From Gammaproteobacteria bacterium (GTDB lineage Bacteria; Pseudomonadota; Gammaproteobacteria; Burkholderiales; Burkholderiaceae_C), in NCBI GenBank assembly GCA_018828125.1, contig JAHJWB010000022.1:1-64000 (forward strand): a stretch of DNA of 64,000 nt, written 5' to 3'. Position 1 is the first letter of the stretch. The number at the start of each line of letters is the position of its first letter. A program made the position numbers and the translations under genes. Positions 34,364-42,898 of this stretch are shown piece by piece. Below the pieces are notes generated by a model. That model was not told the origin of the DNA. It saw nothing but the letters and a program-made list of their open reading frames with translations, and did not search any database.

Positions 34364-37306
34364 ATGATCATCTGGGGGATTTTTTGGGGCGCTGTGTTGG
34401 GCGCGTGGTGGGGCGGCTACGGCGATTTCGGCCCCTTTTTGGGCGGCATCCTGGGCTTTTTTGCGGGCCTGTCGCTGCGCTGGTCGGTCCGCTCTGCCAT
34501 CCGAACCGAGCTGCAGGCGCATGCCGCCAAGGGCGTTGCCAAGCCTGTGCTGGAGGCCGGACAGGCGGCCCCCGTCGGCGACGAGCGGGCCCGTGCGGCC
34601 CCCCCCGTGGTCCAAGCAACCGCGCCGGTTCCACAGGCGACCCCTGTCATGCGCGGCGAAAACACATTGGCATCGGACGACGCATTCTGGGCGGATTCCC
34701 CCGTGGCGCAAAGCCAGCCACGCGTTCCCGCCTCGGCCCCGGTGCCACCACGCGCGGCTGCGCCGAGCAAGCCCTCCCAGCCCAACGCCATCGAACAGGC
34801 GGTGCTGGCCGCGAAAAACTGGTTCCTTGGCGGCAACACCATCGTGCGTGTCGGGCTGGTGATTCTGTTCATTGGCCTGTCATTCCTGGCCCGCTACGCG
34901 GCCTCTGCAGGGTTGTTCCCGGTGGAGTTGCGCCTCGCCGCCATCGCCGGGGTGGCGATTGCGCTGCTGGTGGTGGGTTTTCGCAAGCGTGCCGACAAGC
35001 CCGGTTTTGCGCTGGCCCTGCAGGGCGGCGGCGTGGCGATCATGTACCTCACGGTGTTTGCGGCGTTCCGGTTGTACGGACTTCTGCCGCCCATGCTGGC
35101 CTTCGGTCTGATGATCGCAGTCTGTGCCGCCAGCTGCGCGCTGGCGCTGCTGCAGGACTCGCGCTCGCTTGCAGTCGCTGCATTTGCAGGCGGGTTCGCG
35201 GCGCCCATCTTGCTGTCCACAGGCCAGGGCAGCCATGTGGGCCTGTTCAGCTATTACACGCTGCTCAACCTGGCGATCCTCTTCATTGCCCACAAGCGTT
35301 CGTGGCGGGTGCTCAACGTGGTGGGTTTCATCGCAACCTTCGGCGTGGCCTCGGCCTGGGGCGTGCTCCGATATGTCCCCGAGCAATACGCCAGCACGCA
35401 GCCCTTCCTGGCGGGCTTTGTACTGATCTACCTCTTCACCGCCATCCTCTACGCGCGCAACACGCCGACCAAACTGGGAAACGCGGTCGACAGCATGCTG
35501 GTCTTTGGCACGCCGTTGATCGGTTTTGGCCTGCAGGCCGGGCTGGTGCAGCCGTTCGAACTGGGCGCCGCCTTCTCGGCGCTGGCTTTTGCCGCGCTGT
35601 ACCTGACGATGGCGACGGTGCTGGTGCGCCGCGCGCAGGACAGCTACCGTTTGCTGATTGAATGCTTCATCGCCATCGGCGTGGGCTTTGCCACGCTGGC
35701 GGTTCCGCTCGCGCTGGACGCTCAGTGGACGTCTGCGGTGTGGGCACTGGAAGGCGCAGGCGCCTTCTGGGTCGGCATGCGCCAGGCGCGCTGGATGCCG
35801 CGCGCCTTCGGGCTCTTGTTGCAGGGCGTGGCCATGCTGGCTTTTCTGGGCAGCCTCACCCAGGTGTCGTCCTTGCCGCTGGTCAACCCGGCCTTCCTGG
35901 GGGCGCTGCTGATCGCACTGCCAGCGTTGCTGCTGGCCTGGTGGCTGCGCAAGCCGCTGCCGCACAGCGGCTCGGCTTGGGCCCAGGGCTATGCCAGGGT
36001 GGAGGCGCAGTTATCCAGCCCTGCTTACCTGTACGGCTTTGCCTTCTGGTGCCTGGCCTGGCTGCTGGAGATCACGCGCAGCGTGCCCGCCGCAGAAGCG
36101 GGCCAATGGCCGGTGCCCGTGTTCACAGACCGCGTTGCCGGGCTGTTGGTGATGCTGGCCGTGGTGCTCAGCGCCGCGCTGTCGATGTTGCTGGGCCTTC
36201 GCACCCGCTGGGCCGTGGCCACCTGGCCCGCACGCGGCACCATCGCCGTGCTCGCGCTGGGTTTTGTGGCGCAGGTGGGCGACGGCTACCGCGTGCTCGC
36301 CACGCCCGCCTGGGCCGTGTGGCCCGTCGTTCTGGCGCTGCATGTGTGGATGCTGCGGGAGACGGACCGCTGGTACGTGGCGGCGGATACCGGCGGCAAC
36401 ACCGGGTCGGGTGCCTCGCCGTTCGGCTGGCTCCATGCCGCCACGGCTTGGCTGGTGACCTTTCTGTTGGCCGACTGCCTGTGGTCCGGTATCGGCAAGG
36501 CAGAGCTGTGGCGCACGTCGTGGGCCGGTGTGGTTCTGCTGGTCAGCGCCATTGCGGTGTTGATGCTGCTGGCGTTGTGGGCGGGCCGTGGCAACCGACC
36601 CGCTGCACGCGCGGCGCTGCCCTGGCCGCTCAACCCGCATGCAGAGGCGTACTACTGGCTGGCGGCACTGCCCCTTGTGGCGCTGGTGTTCTGGGGGGCG
36701 CTGCTGGCGGCCGTGCATTCGTCGGGCCACACCGCGCCGCTGCCCTACATCCCGCTGCTCAACCCGACCGACCTCACGCTGGCGCTGGCGCTGGGTGGCC
36801 TGGTGTTCTGGCGGCGCGTGGTGGTGTCGGCACTGCCGCCGCCCGCCCGCTCGGGCTGGGTCACAGGCCGCCATGCCCTGGTGGCATTGGCCGTGCTGGC
36901 GTTCATCGTGATCAACACCGTGTGGCTGCGCGTGGCCCACCACTTCTTCGGCGTGCGCTGGGACGCTTCTGCGCTGTTCAACAGCTTCGTGGTGCAGACC
37001 GGCTACGCCATCCTGTGGACGCTGCTGGCGCTCAGCATGATGGTGCTGGCGCACCGCCGCGCGCAGCGGCCGCTGTGGCTGGTGGGCGCGGGACTGTTGG
37101 GCGTCGTGGTGGTCAAGCTGCTGCTGATCGATTTGTCCAACGCCGGTGGCGCCGAGCGCATCATCGCCTTCATCGCCGTGGGCGTGTTGATGCTGGTGGT
37201 GGGCTACTTCGCGCCGTTGCCGCCCAAAGCGTCGCCCCAGGCGAAACCCACACCGGTGCCGCCGCCTCCACCTGCCCCGGCCGATCAGGAGATACCCACC
37301 CCATGA
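34364..37306 (+). CDS. DUF2339 domain polytopic membrane protein
   Basis: A 980-residue protein with more than twenty hydrophobic segments. After an N-terminal helix (MIIWGIFWGAVLGAWWGG) and a proline-rich linker, the family core starts at AKNWFLGGNTIVRVGLVILFIGLSFLARYA. Typical DUF2339 features include GGGVAIMYLTVFAAFRLYGLLPP and SYYTLLNLAILFIAHKRSWRVLNVVGF. The C-terminal tail is proline-rich (TPVPPPPPAPADQ). The family has no established function; envelope or transport roles are guesses. I chose the ATG at 34364, after GGGAG. The stop overlaps the start of the DUF3999 gene (ATGA), so they are one translational unit. Confidence 0.88.
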   Translation: MIIWGIFWGAVLGAWWGGYGDFGPFLGGILGFFAGLSLRWSVRSAIRTELQAHAAKGVAKPVLEAGQAAPVGDERARAAPPVVQATAPVPQATPVMRGENTLASDDAFWADSPVAQSQPRVPASAPVPPRAAAPSKPSQPNAIEQAVLAAKNWFLGGNTIVRVGLVILFIGLSFLARYAASAGLFPVELRLAAIAGVAIALLVVGFRKRADKPGFALALQGGGVAIMYLTVFAAFRLYGLLPPMLAFGLMIAVCAASCALALLQDSRSLAVAAFAGGFAAPILLSTGQGSHVGLFSYYTLLNLAILFIAHKRSWRVLNVVGFIATFGVASAWGVLRYVPEQYASTQPFLAGFVLIYLFTAILYARNTPTKLGNAVDSMLVFGTPLIGFGLQAGLVQPFELGAAFSALAFAALYLTMATVLVRRAQDSYRLLIECFIAIGVGFATLAVPLALDAQWTSAVWALEGAGAFWVGMRQARWMPRAFGLLLQGVAMLAFLGSLTQVSSLPLVNPAFLGALLIALPALLLAWWLRKPLPHSGSAWAQGYARVEAQLSSPAYLYGFAFWCLAWLLEITRSVPAAEAGQWPVPVFTDRVAGLLVMLAVVLSAALSMLLGLRTRWAVATWPARGTIAVLALGFVAQVGDGYRVLATPAWAVWPVVLALHVWMLRETDRWYVAADTGGNTGSGASPFGWLHAATAWLVTFLLADCLWSGIGKAELWRTSWAGVVLLVSAIAVLMLLALWAGRGNRPAARAALPWPLNPHAEAYYWLAALPLVALVFWGALLAAVHSSGHTAPLPYIPLLNPTDLTLALALGGLVFWRRVVVSALPPPARSGWVTGRHALVALAVLAFIVINTVWLRVAHHFFGVRWDASALFNSFVVQTGYAILWTLLALSMMVLAHRRAQRPLWLVGAGLLGVVVVKLLLIDLSNAGGAERIIAFIAVGVLMLVVGYFAPLPPKASPQAKPTPVPPPPPAPADQEIPTP

Positions 37307-38784
37307 AGCCTGTGCCACTGAACCTGCCTGCGGTGATGGCCGCAGCCGCCCTGTTCCTTGCTGCCGGGGCGGCTGGGGCAGCAGCCGATGCCAACAGCCC
37401 TGCGGCCTATGCCATACGCATCCCGGTTGCACTGGCGGCCGATGCGCCGCTGCAGCGGGTGATGCTGCCTGCCGAAGTGCTGGTGCGCCTGCAAAGCCCA
37501 AGCTATGCAGATGTGCGCCTCTTCAATAGTGCAGGCCAGCCCGTACCGATGGCACTGGCGGGTGTCGCCGCCGCCAGCGCGACCGAGGAATCCGTGACCT
37601 TGCCCGCCTATCCCATCCTGGGTTCTGCCACCGCGGGGGCGGCGGGGCTGGAGGGGCTGTCGCTGCGCATCGAAGAGCGCCAGGGCCAACGCGTGGTGCA
37701 GATCGACACCACTGGCACGTCCAACGTCATAGCGCCCGCTGCCACACCAACCGTCCAGGGCGCGCTGCTCGACGTGCGCAGCGTCCAGCAGCCCGTTGCC
37801 CGCATGTCGCTGGACGCTGACTGGCCCGCCGGCAAGCCGGTGACCTTCCAGGTGCAGGCCAGCAAGGACCTGAAGCAATGGCGGCCGCTGGCCGAGACGG
37901 TGCTCTACCGTGCCGACGCCACGGCAGCCCCTGCCGCACCAGGCCAGCTGGGTAACGAGCAGATGGACCTGCACCGGGCCGACCTCAAGGACCACTACCT
38001 GCGCGTGACCTGGGGCGACGCCGCCGTCACGCTGCGCGGTGCCACGCTGGTGACGTCGCGCGGTACGGGCGCTCGCGAGCGCATCAGCGCCAGCATGGCT
38101 CCGCCGGCCCTGACCAACCCGCGCGAACTGGTGTTTGCGTTGCCGTTTGCCACGCCGGTAGCGGCCATCAAGATCACCCCGCAGGGCAGCAATGTGCTGA
38201 TTCCTGTGCGTGTGCTGGGCCGCAACCACCGCGAACAGCCCTGGTCGCCGCTGGCGAGTGCCGTCGTCTACAAGATGGTCACCGGGGGCAAGGAGCAGAG
38301 CAACGGGCCGATCACGCTGGGTGGCGCTTCGTTGCGCGAGGTCAAGATCGAAGCCGACCCCAAGTCGCCTGGCTTTGCCGGCGCGCCCGAGATGGCGCTG
38401 CAGTTCGAGCCCGCACAGCTGGTATTTTTGGCCAGCGGGCAAGGGCCTTTTACCTTGGCGGCCGGACTGCCGGGCTCCGCTGCGGCAGCGAGCGCCTTTC
38501 TGCCCCTGGCAAGCCTGGTGCCGGGCTACCAGCCCCTGCAGGAAAACACTCTGCCGGTGGCGCTGGCGGATGTGGCCCGGGCCGATATCACCGGCGGCAA
38601 AGCGGCGTCGGACGGCGCGCTGGTGGTCCCGGCCGTTTCCAGCGACGGGCTGTCCATGCGCAGCTGGGTGTTGTGGGGGGTGCTGCTGGCGGGCGTTGGC
38701 GCGCTGGCGCTCATGGCCTGGCTGCTGCTGCGGCAAACGCAACACGCGGGCAAGGCGTCGGCATCGCCGCAGGATGGGGTGTGA
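37303..38784 (+). CDS. DUF3999 domain protein, partner of DUF2339
   Basis: A 493-residue protein with a cleavable or anchor signal (VMAAAALFLAAGAAGAAA) and one C-terminal membrane helix (SWVLWGVLLAGVGALALMAWLLL), so most of it is periplasmic. The periplasmic part begins with YAIRIPVALAADAPLQRVMLP and contains YADVRLFNSAGQPVPMAL, both DUF3999 hallmarks. The last third looks like beta-sandwich repeats, including KDLKQWRPLAETVLYR. It overlaps the DUF2339 gene by 4 nt. The two families co-occur in many proteobacteria, which implies a shared complex, but no function is known. Confidence 0.88.
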   Translation: MKPVPLNLPAVMAAAALFLAAGAAGAAADANSPAAYAIRIPVALAADAPLQRVMLPAEVLVRLQSPSYADVRLFNSAGQPVPMALAGVAAASATEESVTLPAYPILGSATAGAAGLEGLSLRIEERQGQRVVQIDTTGTSNVIAPAATPTVQGALLDVRSVQQPVARMSLDADWPAGKPVTFQVQASKDLKQWRPLAETVLYRADATAAPAAPGQLGNEQMDLHRADLKDHYLRVTWGDAAVTLRGATLVTSRGTGARERISASMAPPALTNPRELVFALPFATPVAAIKITPQGSNVLIPVRVLGRNHREQPWSPLASAVVYKMVTGGKEQSNGPITLGGASLREVKIEADPKSPGFAGAPEMALQFEPAQLVFLASGQGPFTLAAGLPGSAAAASAFLPLASLVPGYQPLQENTLPVALADVARADITGGKAASDGALVVPAVSSDGLSMRSWVLWGVLLAGVGALALMAWLLLRQTQHAGKASASPQDGV

Positions 38785-38893
38785 CGCCCCCCAGCGGACC
38801 TCGGGGCAGCGTGCTCAGCGGCGGGTTGGCGGTTGGAAGCCCGGGGCGGAAGTCTTGGGTTTCAGTGCCTGGTCGCGATGGGTGTGGGGCACA

Positions 38894-38922
38894 GCGAGCA
38901 CGTGGCTATTCGGCGTGCTCGC
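38894..38922. promoter_or_regulatory. Perfect 9-bp inverted repeat upstream of the MFS transporter gene
   Basis: GCGAGCACG (38894-38902) and CGTGCTCGC (38914-38922) with an 11-nt spacer. It lies after the DUF3999 stop and before both likely start codons of the MFS gene. No T-run follows, so an operator or leader structure is more likely than a terminator. Confidence 0.45.
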
Positions 38923-38958
38923 ACCATGGCCGCTCCAACCGTCGCAAAATGCGAGGAC

Positions 38959-40725
38959 ATGCCACCTTTGCCGTCCCACGAAAGCACGCGCAGCATTGCG
39001 CCTCCCTCTTCCCCTGAAGTGAATCCGGGCCCTGATCCTGCGGGGCCACATCCTCTTGCCGAAGCCGCCGCCGACCGGGTGGCCCTGGCCCAGGACGCCG
39101 AAGCGTCTGTGGCCGCGCACGTGGAGCACACCGCCCCGCCCCTGGCCAACGCTGCGTCCGCCTCCCTCTCGCCCTTTGCACCCCTGTCGGTGCCGGTGTT
39201 TCGCATGCTCTGGCTCACCTGGGTGGCGGCCAACACCTGCATGTGGATGAACGACGTGGCCGCCGCCTGGCTGATGACCACGCTCACCACCTCGCCGGTG
39301 TTGGTCGCGCTGGTGCAGACGGCCTCCACGCTACCGGTGTTCTTGCTGGGGCTGCCCAGCGGTGCGCTGGCCGACATCCTGGACCGGCGCCGCTATTTCA
39401 TCGCCACGCAGTTCTGGGTGGCCGCCGTGGCGCTGGTGTTGTGCGTGGCCATCCTGGCCGGTGGCATGACGGCGCCGCTGTTGCTGGCGCTCACGTTTGC
39501 CAACGGCATCGGCCTGGCCATGCGCTGGCCGGTGTTTGCCGCCATCGTCCCGGAACTGGTCAGCCGCGCGCAGCTGCCAGCGGCCTTGGCGCTCAACGGC
39601 GTGGCCATGAACGCCTCGCGCATCATCGGCCCGCTGCTGGCGGGCGCCATCATTGCCAGCGCAGGCAGCGCCTGGGTGTTTGTGCTCAACGCCGTGCTGT
39701 CCATCCTCTCGGGCCTGGTCATCATGCGTTGGAAACGCATCCATGTGCCCAGCCCGCTGGGCCGCGAGCGGCTGCCCAGCGCCATGCGCGTGGGCTTGCA
39801 GTTTGTGCGCCAGTCGCCGCGCATGCGGGCGGTGTTGTGGCGCATCTCCATCTTCTTCTTGCACGCCACCGCATTGCTGGCCTTGTTGCCGTTGCTGGCC
39901 AAGGGGCTGGAGGGCGGCGGCGCTGGCACGTTCACCTTGCTGCTGGCGTCCATGGGCGCAGGCGCCATCACGGCGGCTATGTTCTTGCCGCGGCTGCGCC
40001 AGGCCATGGCGCGCGACGTGTTGGTGATACGCGGCACGATCCTGCAGGCCGTAGCCACGGCCGTGATGGCGGTGGCCCCCAATGTGTATGTCGCGGTGCC
40101 TGCGATGTTTGTGGGCGGCATGGCCTGGATCACCACGGCCAACTCGCTCAGCGTGTCGGCCCAGCTGGCCCTGCCCAACTGGGTGCGCGCACGCGGCATG
40201 TCCATCTACCAGATGGCGATCATGGGATCCACCGCGCTGGGCGCTGCCGTCTGGGGCCAGGTGGCCACGGTGACGGATGTGCATGTCAGCCTGGGGCTGG
40301 CGGCCGTGACCGGGGTGTTGGCCATGGCGCTGGTGCAGCGGCTGGTGTTGGACCGCAGCATGGAAGAAGACCTGAGCCCCTCGCGCGCGTTCACGGCGCC
40401 CGTGGCCGACAGCCCCCCCGAGCCCGGGCATGTGGTGGTGACGATTGAATATTTCATCGACCCGGCGCGGGCGACCGAATTTCGCTTACTGATGCAGGAA
40501 AGCCGCCGCAGCCGCCTGCGTCAGGGCGCGCTGTCGTGGCAGCTGCAACACGACATCGGCGACCCCACGCGGTATGTGGAGCAGATCGAGGACGAATCCT
40601 GGACCGAGCACCTGCGCCGGTTCGACCGCGTCACCGCTCATGACGTTGCGCTGCGCGAACGCAAGCTGGCGTTCCACACCGGGGACGCGCCGCCAGTGGT
40701 CACGCGCCTTACGGTAGAGCGCTAG
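38959..40725 (+). CDS. MFS transporter of the MFS_3/EntS type with C-terminal soluble domain
   Basis: An inner-membrane transporter of up to 588 residues from this start. A proline-rich cytoplasmic N-terminus (about 70 residues) is followed by the MFS domain, from FRMLWLTWVAANTCMWMNDVAAAWLM, with GLPSGALADILDRRRYF as the loop 2-3 motif and about twelve segments. The C-terminal 110 residues (VVVTIEYFIDPARATEFRLLM, RSRLRQGALSWQLQHDIGDPTRYVEQIEDESW) form a soluble ferredoxin-like domain normal for the MFS_3 family. Related proteins export siderophores or drugs; the substrate here is unknown. The start is uncertain: the ATG at 38959 has a GAGG very close by, the ATG at 38926 has none, and the frame is open from 38833. 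Confidence 0.85.
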   Translation: MPPLPSHESTRSIAPPSSPEVNPGPDPAGPHPLAEAAADRVALAQDAEASVAAHVEHTAPPLANAASASLSPFAPLSVPVFRMLWLTWVAANTCMWMNDVAAAWLMTTLTTSPVLVALVQTASTLPVFLLGLPSGALADILDRRRYFIATQFWVAAVALVLCVAILAGGMTAPLLLALTFANGIGLAMRWPVFAAIVPELVSRAQLPAALALNGVAMNASRIIGPLLAGAIIASAGSAWVFVLNAVLSILSGLVIMRWKRIHVPSPLGRERLPSAMRVGLQFVRQSPRMRAVLWRISIFFLHATALLALLPLLAKGLEGGGAGTFTLLLASMGAGAITAAMFLPRLRQAMARDVLVIRGTILQAVATAVMAVAPNVYVAVPAMFVGGMAWITTANSLSVSAQLALPNWVRARGMSIYQMAIMGSTALGAAVWGQVATVTDVHVSLGLAAVTGVLAMALVQRLVLDRSMEEDLSPSRAFTAPVADSPPEPGHVVVTIEYFIDPARATEFRLLMQESRRSRLRQGALSWQLQHDIGDPTRYVEQIEDESWTEHLRRFDRVTAHDVALRERKLAFHTGDAPPVVTRLTVER

Positions 40726-40726
40726 T

Positions 40727-40783
40727 AGTCAAAAAAGATAGCTACTAGCGCTTTACTGATAAGCGCTAGAGACTTTTTTGACT
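40727..40783. terminator. Palindromic element copy 8, bidirectional terminator
   Basis: The best example of the element. The outer arms AGTCAAAAAA (40727-40736) and TTTTTTGACT (40774-40783) and the inner arms CTAGCGCTT (40745-40753) and AAGCGCTAG (40761-40769) are all perfect. It lies between the convergent MFS and DUF2868 genes. It gives a stem followed by U in both directions, as for an intrinsic terminator. Its minus-strand TAG ends the DUF2868 protein. Confidence 0.8.
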
Positions 40784-42826
40784 CATATTTTCAGATCGCG
40801 CAGGGGCGAAGCTGCGCTTCAGGATGCCCCGCAATACAGTGCGCAGCAGTGGCAGCAATGCATCGGCGGGCACCTGCGCCGTCTGCGTTGCCGGTGTCGT
40901 TTGTTTCGCTTGAGGCGCCTTGAGCGCAGCGGTCAGTTCGGCCCCATGGGCGGCCACGGTGCCCGTGACCTCGGCATGCCAGCGGTGGGCCAGGGCGTCG
41001 GCGTCCTGCGCGCGCACGCGGGCCTGGTGGGCAATGACCAGGTAACGCGTGCATGCGGCTTCGGCGGCGTGCCGCAGCACATCCTGCTCTGCGTCCTTCT
41101 TTTGAAACGCGCGCACCACCCAGGCCGTGGTGCCGCCCAGCAGGGCGCCCAGGGCGGTGCCCGCTCCCAGCGTCAGTCCGCCCGTGCCAATGTCGATCAG
41201 CGCACCCGCCTTGGCGCCCGCGGCGGCACCCGCAGCCGCACCGGCCGATGTGCCCACGGCAAGCGTTGTGTTGTCGGTGCGGCGCAGGGCGGGCAAACGA
41301 TTCGGTGCCGCGGTCGTGGCTTGGGGGTGCGCGGGCAGGTTGCCATGCAGCGCGCGCAGCGCGGCATCCAGCGTCTGCACATGGTGTGCGTAGTCAGCCG
41401 CGGGGTCGACGGGGTCGGCGGTGCCCAGTGCTGTGCAGGCGCGCAGGTGTTGCGCCAGGGCCACCAGCGATGCGTCAAAACGCTGTTCGTTGCGGGCCTC
41501 GCTGGCGGCTCGCAGCCGGGCGAGCACGTGGTGGCTTTGGGGCAGGGCGGCCGCCAGCTGGTCAAACAACGCGGGCTCCAGCACCCAGCTTTCGCCGCAG
41601 TCTTCCCAGCGCAGCGCCCGCTGGGGCGCGGCTGCCCAGGCCGTTGGCAGGGGGTGGGCGGGCGCGGTGTCGCTCCAGATCAGCACGGCGTCCACCGGCT
41701 GGCTGCTGGCGGCCGTGTCGGCAGGGTCGGCGAACCGCAAACGGTCTCCCTGCGGGGTTCCTTCGGCGGCCATGGCGTGCAGCACCTGCGCTTGTGCAGG
41801 CTCGAGCCCTTGTAGGCCGATCACCAGGTCGCCCGGCAGGCTGCGGCGCAGTGCTTCAAACGCGGCATCCTGCGGGGCGTCGGGGTCGATGTGGCATTGG
41901 CGTGCCCACTGCGCCTCGCGCGCCCACGCCCAGGCGGCCAGCGCCAGGCGGGGCAGCACCACGGCGAGTGCCAGCAGGCCCCCATACATCCACACCCAGC
42001 GGCCGCCCGCCGCGCCTTCGCCGGCAAAGTTCTGCGTGGCCGTGATTTCTTGCAGCGAAAAGGGCGCCAGTCCGAACACCGTGGTGAGCGGCCAGAACAG
42101 CGCCGAGACGATGGCGTGCACCTGCCCAGCGTCCAGAAAGGTGCTTTCCCACCCGAACTGGTAGCGCACCACCAGCCCGCGCAGCAGCAGCGACAACGCA
42201 ATGCCCGCAGCCCAGGCGGCGGCGCACAGGTGCAGCACGCGCGCAGCCTGGTGCTGGAGTTGTGCCGCCGCGTGTGCCAGCCAGCGGGTGTGAAAGTCTG
42301 CTGCGATGCGCGCTGCCAGGCCGCGCCGCCCCCCACGCCCGCTGTGCGCAGGACGTGCCCATGGCGCCAACGTCCGCAGCATGGCGCTGGGACCGCGCCC
42401 GTGTGGCCGCCGCAAGGCGCGCCATGCCAGAAGTGCGTACACCACCAGGTTCCAGGCCAACACGGTCAGCAGCGGCGGCGACAGCAGATCCACGCGGTGC
42501 GCGTTGGCAATGCGGTCCAGCACCAGCCCCAGCAGCAGGGCGACCCACGGCAAGCCCATGGCCAGCCAACGCAGGCGCGGGCTGGGCTGCAGCAGCGCGG
42601 CCACGGTAGGGTCCCGCCCGCTGGCGCGCTGGGCGATGGTTTCGGCCCGTGTCAGCACCACGTCGCCCGCGCCCACGCGGGGCACGCCGCGCTGCCGGGC
42701 CGCCCCCACGGCCGTGCGCGTGGCCTCGTCGATTTCGGTCTGGCTGACCAGCGTGCGGTCCGTGTCTATCTGCTCGATGGCCTGTGCCAGCAGCACGGTG
42801 CGCAATTGGGCCACGGTGACACGCAT
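40766..42826 (-). CDS. DUF2868 protein fused to a DUF3482-like C-terminus
   Basis: A 686-residue membrane protein. The N-terminal part is DUF2868: ALAQAIEQIDTDRTL-like start, membrane pairs (RLRWLAMGLPWVALLLGLVLD, LLTVLAWNLVVYALLAW) and the signature LLLRGLVVRYQFGWESTFL. From about residue 470 it resembles DUF3482: EARNEQRFDASLVALAQHL, then a Gly/Ala-rich AGAAAGAKAGALIDIGTGG and LGAGTALGALLGG. DUF3482 proteins normally begin with a small GTPase domain and lie next to DUF2868. No Walker A motif is seen here, so the GTPase seems lost in a fusion. The last residues SQKSL and stop come from a palindromic element. Function unknown. Confidence 0.8.
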   Translation of the reverse strand: MRVTVAQLRTVLLAQAIEQIDTDRTLVSQTEIDEATRTAVGAARQRGVPRVGAGDVVLTRAETIAQRASGRDPTVAALLQPSPRLRWLAMGLPWVALLLGLVLDRIANAHRVDLLSPPLLTVLAWNLVVYALLAWRALRRPHGRGPSAMLRTLAPWARPAHSGRGGRRGLAARIAADFHTRWLAHAAAQLQHQAARVLHLCAAAWAAGIALSLLLRGLVVRYQFGWESTFLDAGQVHAIVSALFWPLTTVFGLAPFSLQEITATQNFAGEGAAGGRWVWMYGGLLALAVVLPRLALAAWAWAREAQWARQCHIDPDAPQDAAFEALRRSLPGDLVIGLQGLEPAQAQVLHAMAAEGTPQGDRLRFADPADTAASSQPVDAVLIWSDTAPAHPLPTAWAAAPQRALRWEDCGESWVLEPALFDQLAAALPQSHHVLARLRAASEARNEQRFDASLVALAQHLRACTALGTADPVDPAADYAHHVQTLDAALRALHGNLPAHPQATTAAPNRLPALRRTDNTTLAVGTSAGAAAGAAAGAKAGALIDIGTGGLTLGAGTALGALLGGTTAWVVRAFQKKDAEQDVLRHAAEAACTRYLVIAHQARVRAQDADALAHRWHAEVTGTVAAHGAELTAALKAPQAKQTTPATQTAQVPADALLPLLRTVLRGILKRSFAPARSENMSQKSL

Positions 42827-42831
42827 GAAGA

Positions 42832-42898
42832 GTCCTGTTTTGATAGCTGCTAGCGCTTATCCATCAAGCGCTAGAGACTGATTTGATGCCTATTTTGG
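42832..42898. repeat. Palindromic element copy 9, between mltA and the DUF2868 gene
   Basis: Reverse orientation. Perfect arms CTAGCGCTT (42850-42858) and AAGCGCTAG (42866-42874). The outer flanks GTTTTGATAGCTG and CAGAGACTGATTTG-like sequence are typical. The mltA stop codon (42890-42892) lies in its left flank. It could end the mltA transcript before the DUF2868 gene. Confidence 0.8.

Noticed and set aside
35662-37302. Long frame continuous with the DUF3999 gene but starting inside DUF2339
   Set aside because: It overlaps the DUF2339 gene in another frame; the real DUF3999 start is the ATG at 37303 with a signal peptide.
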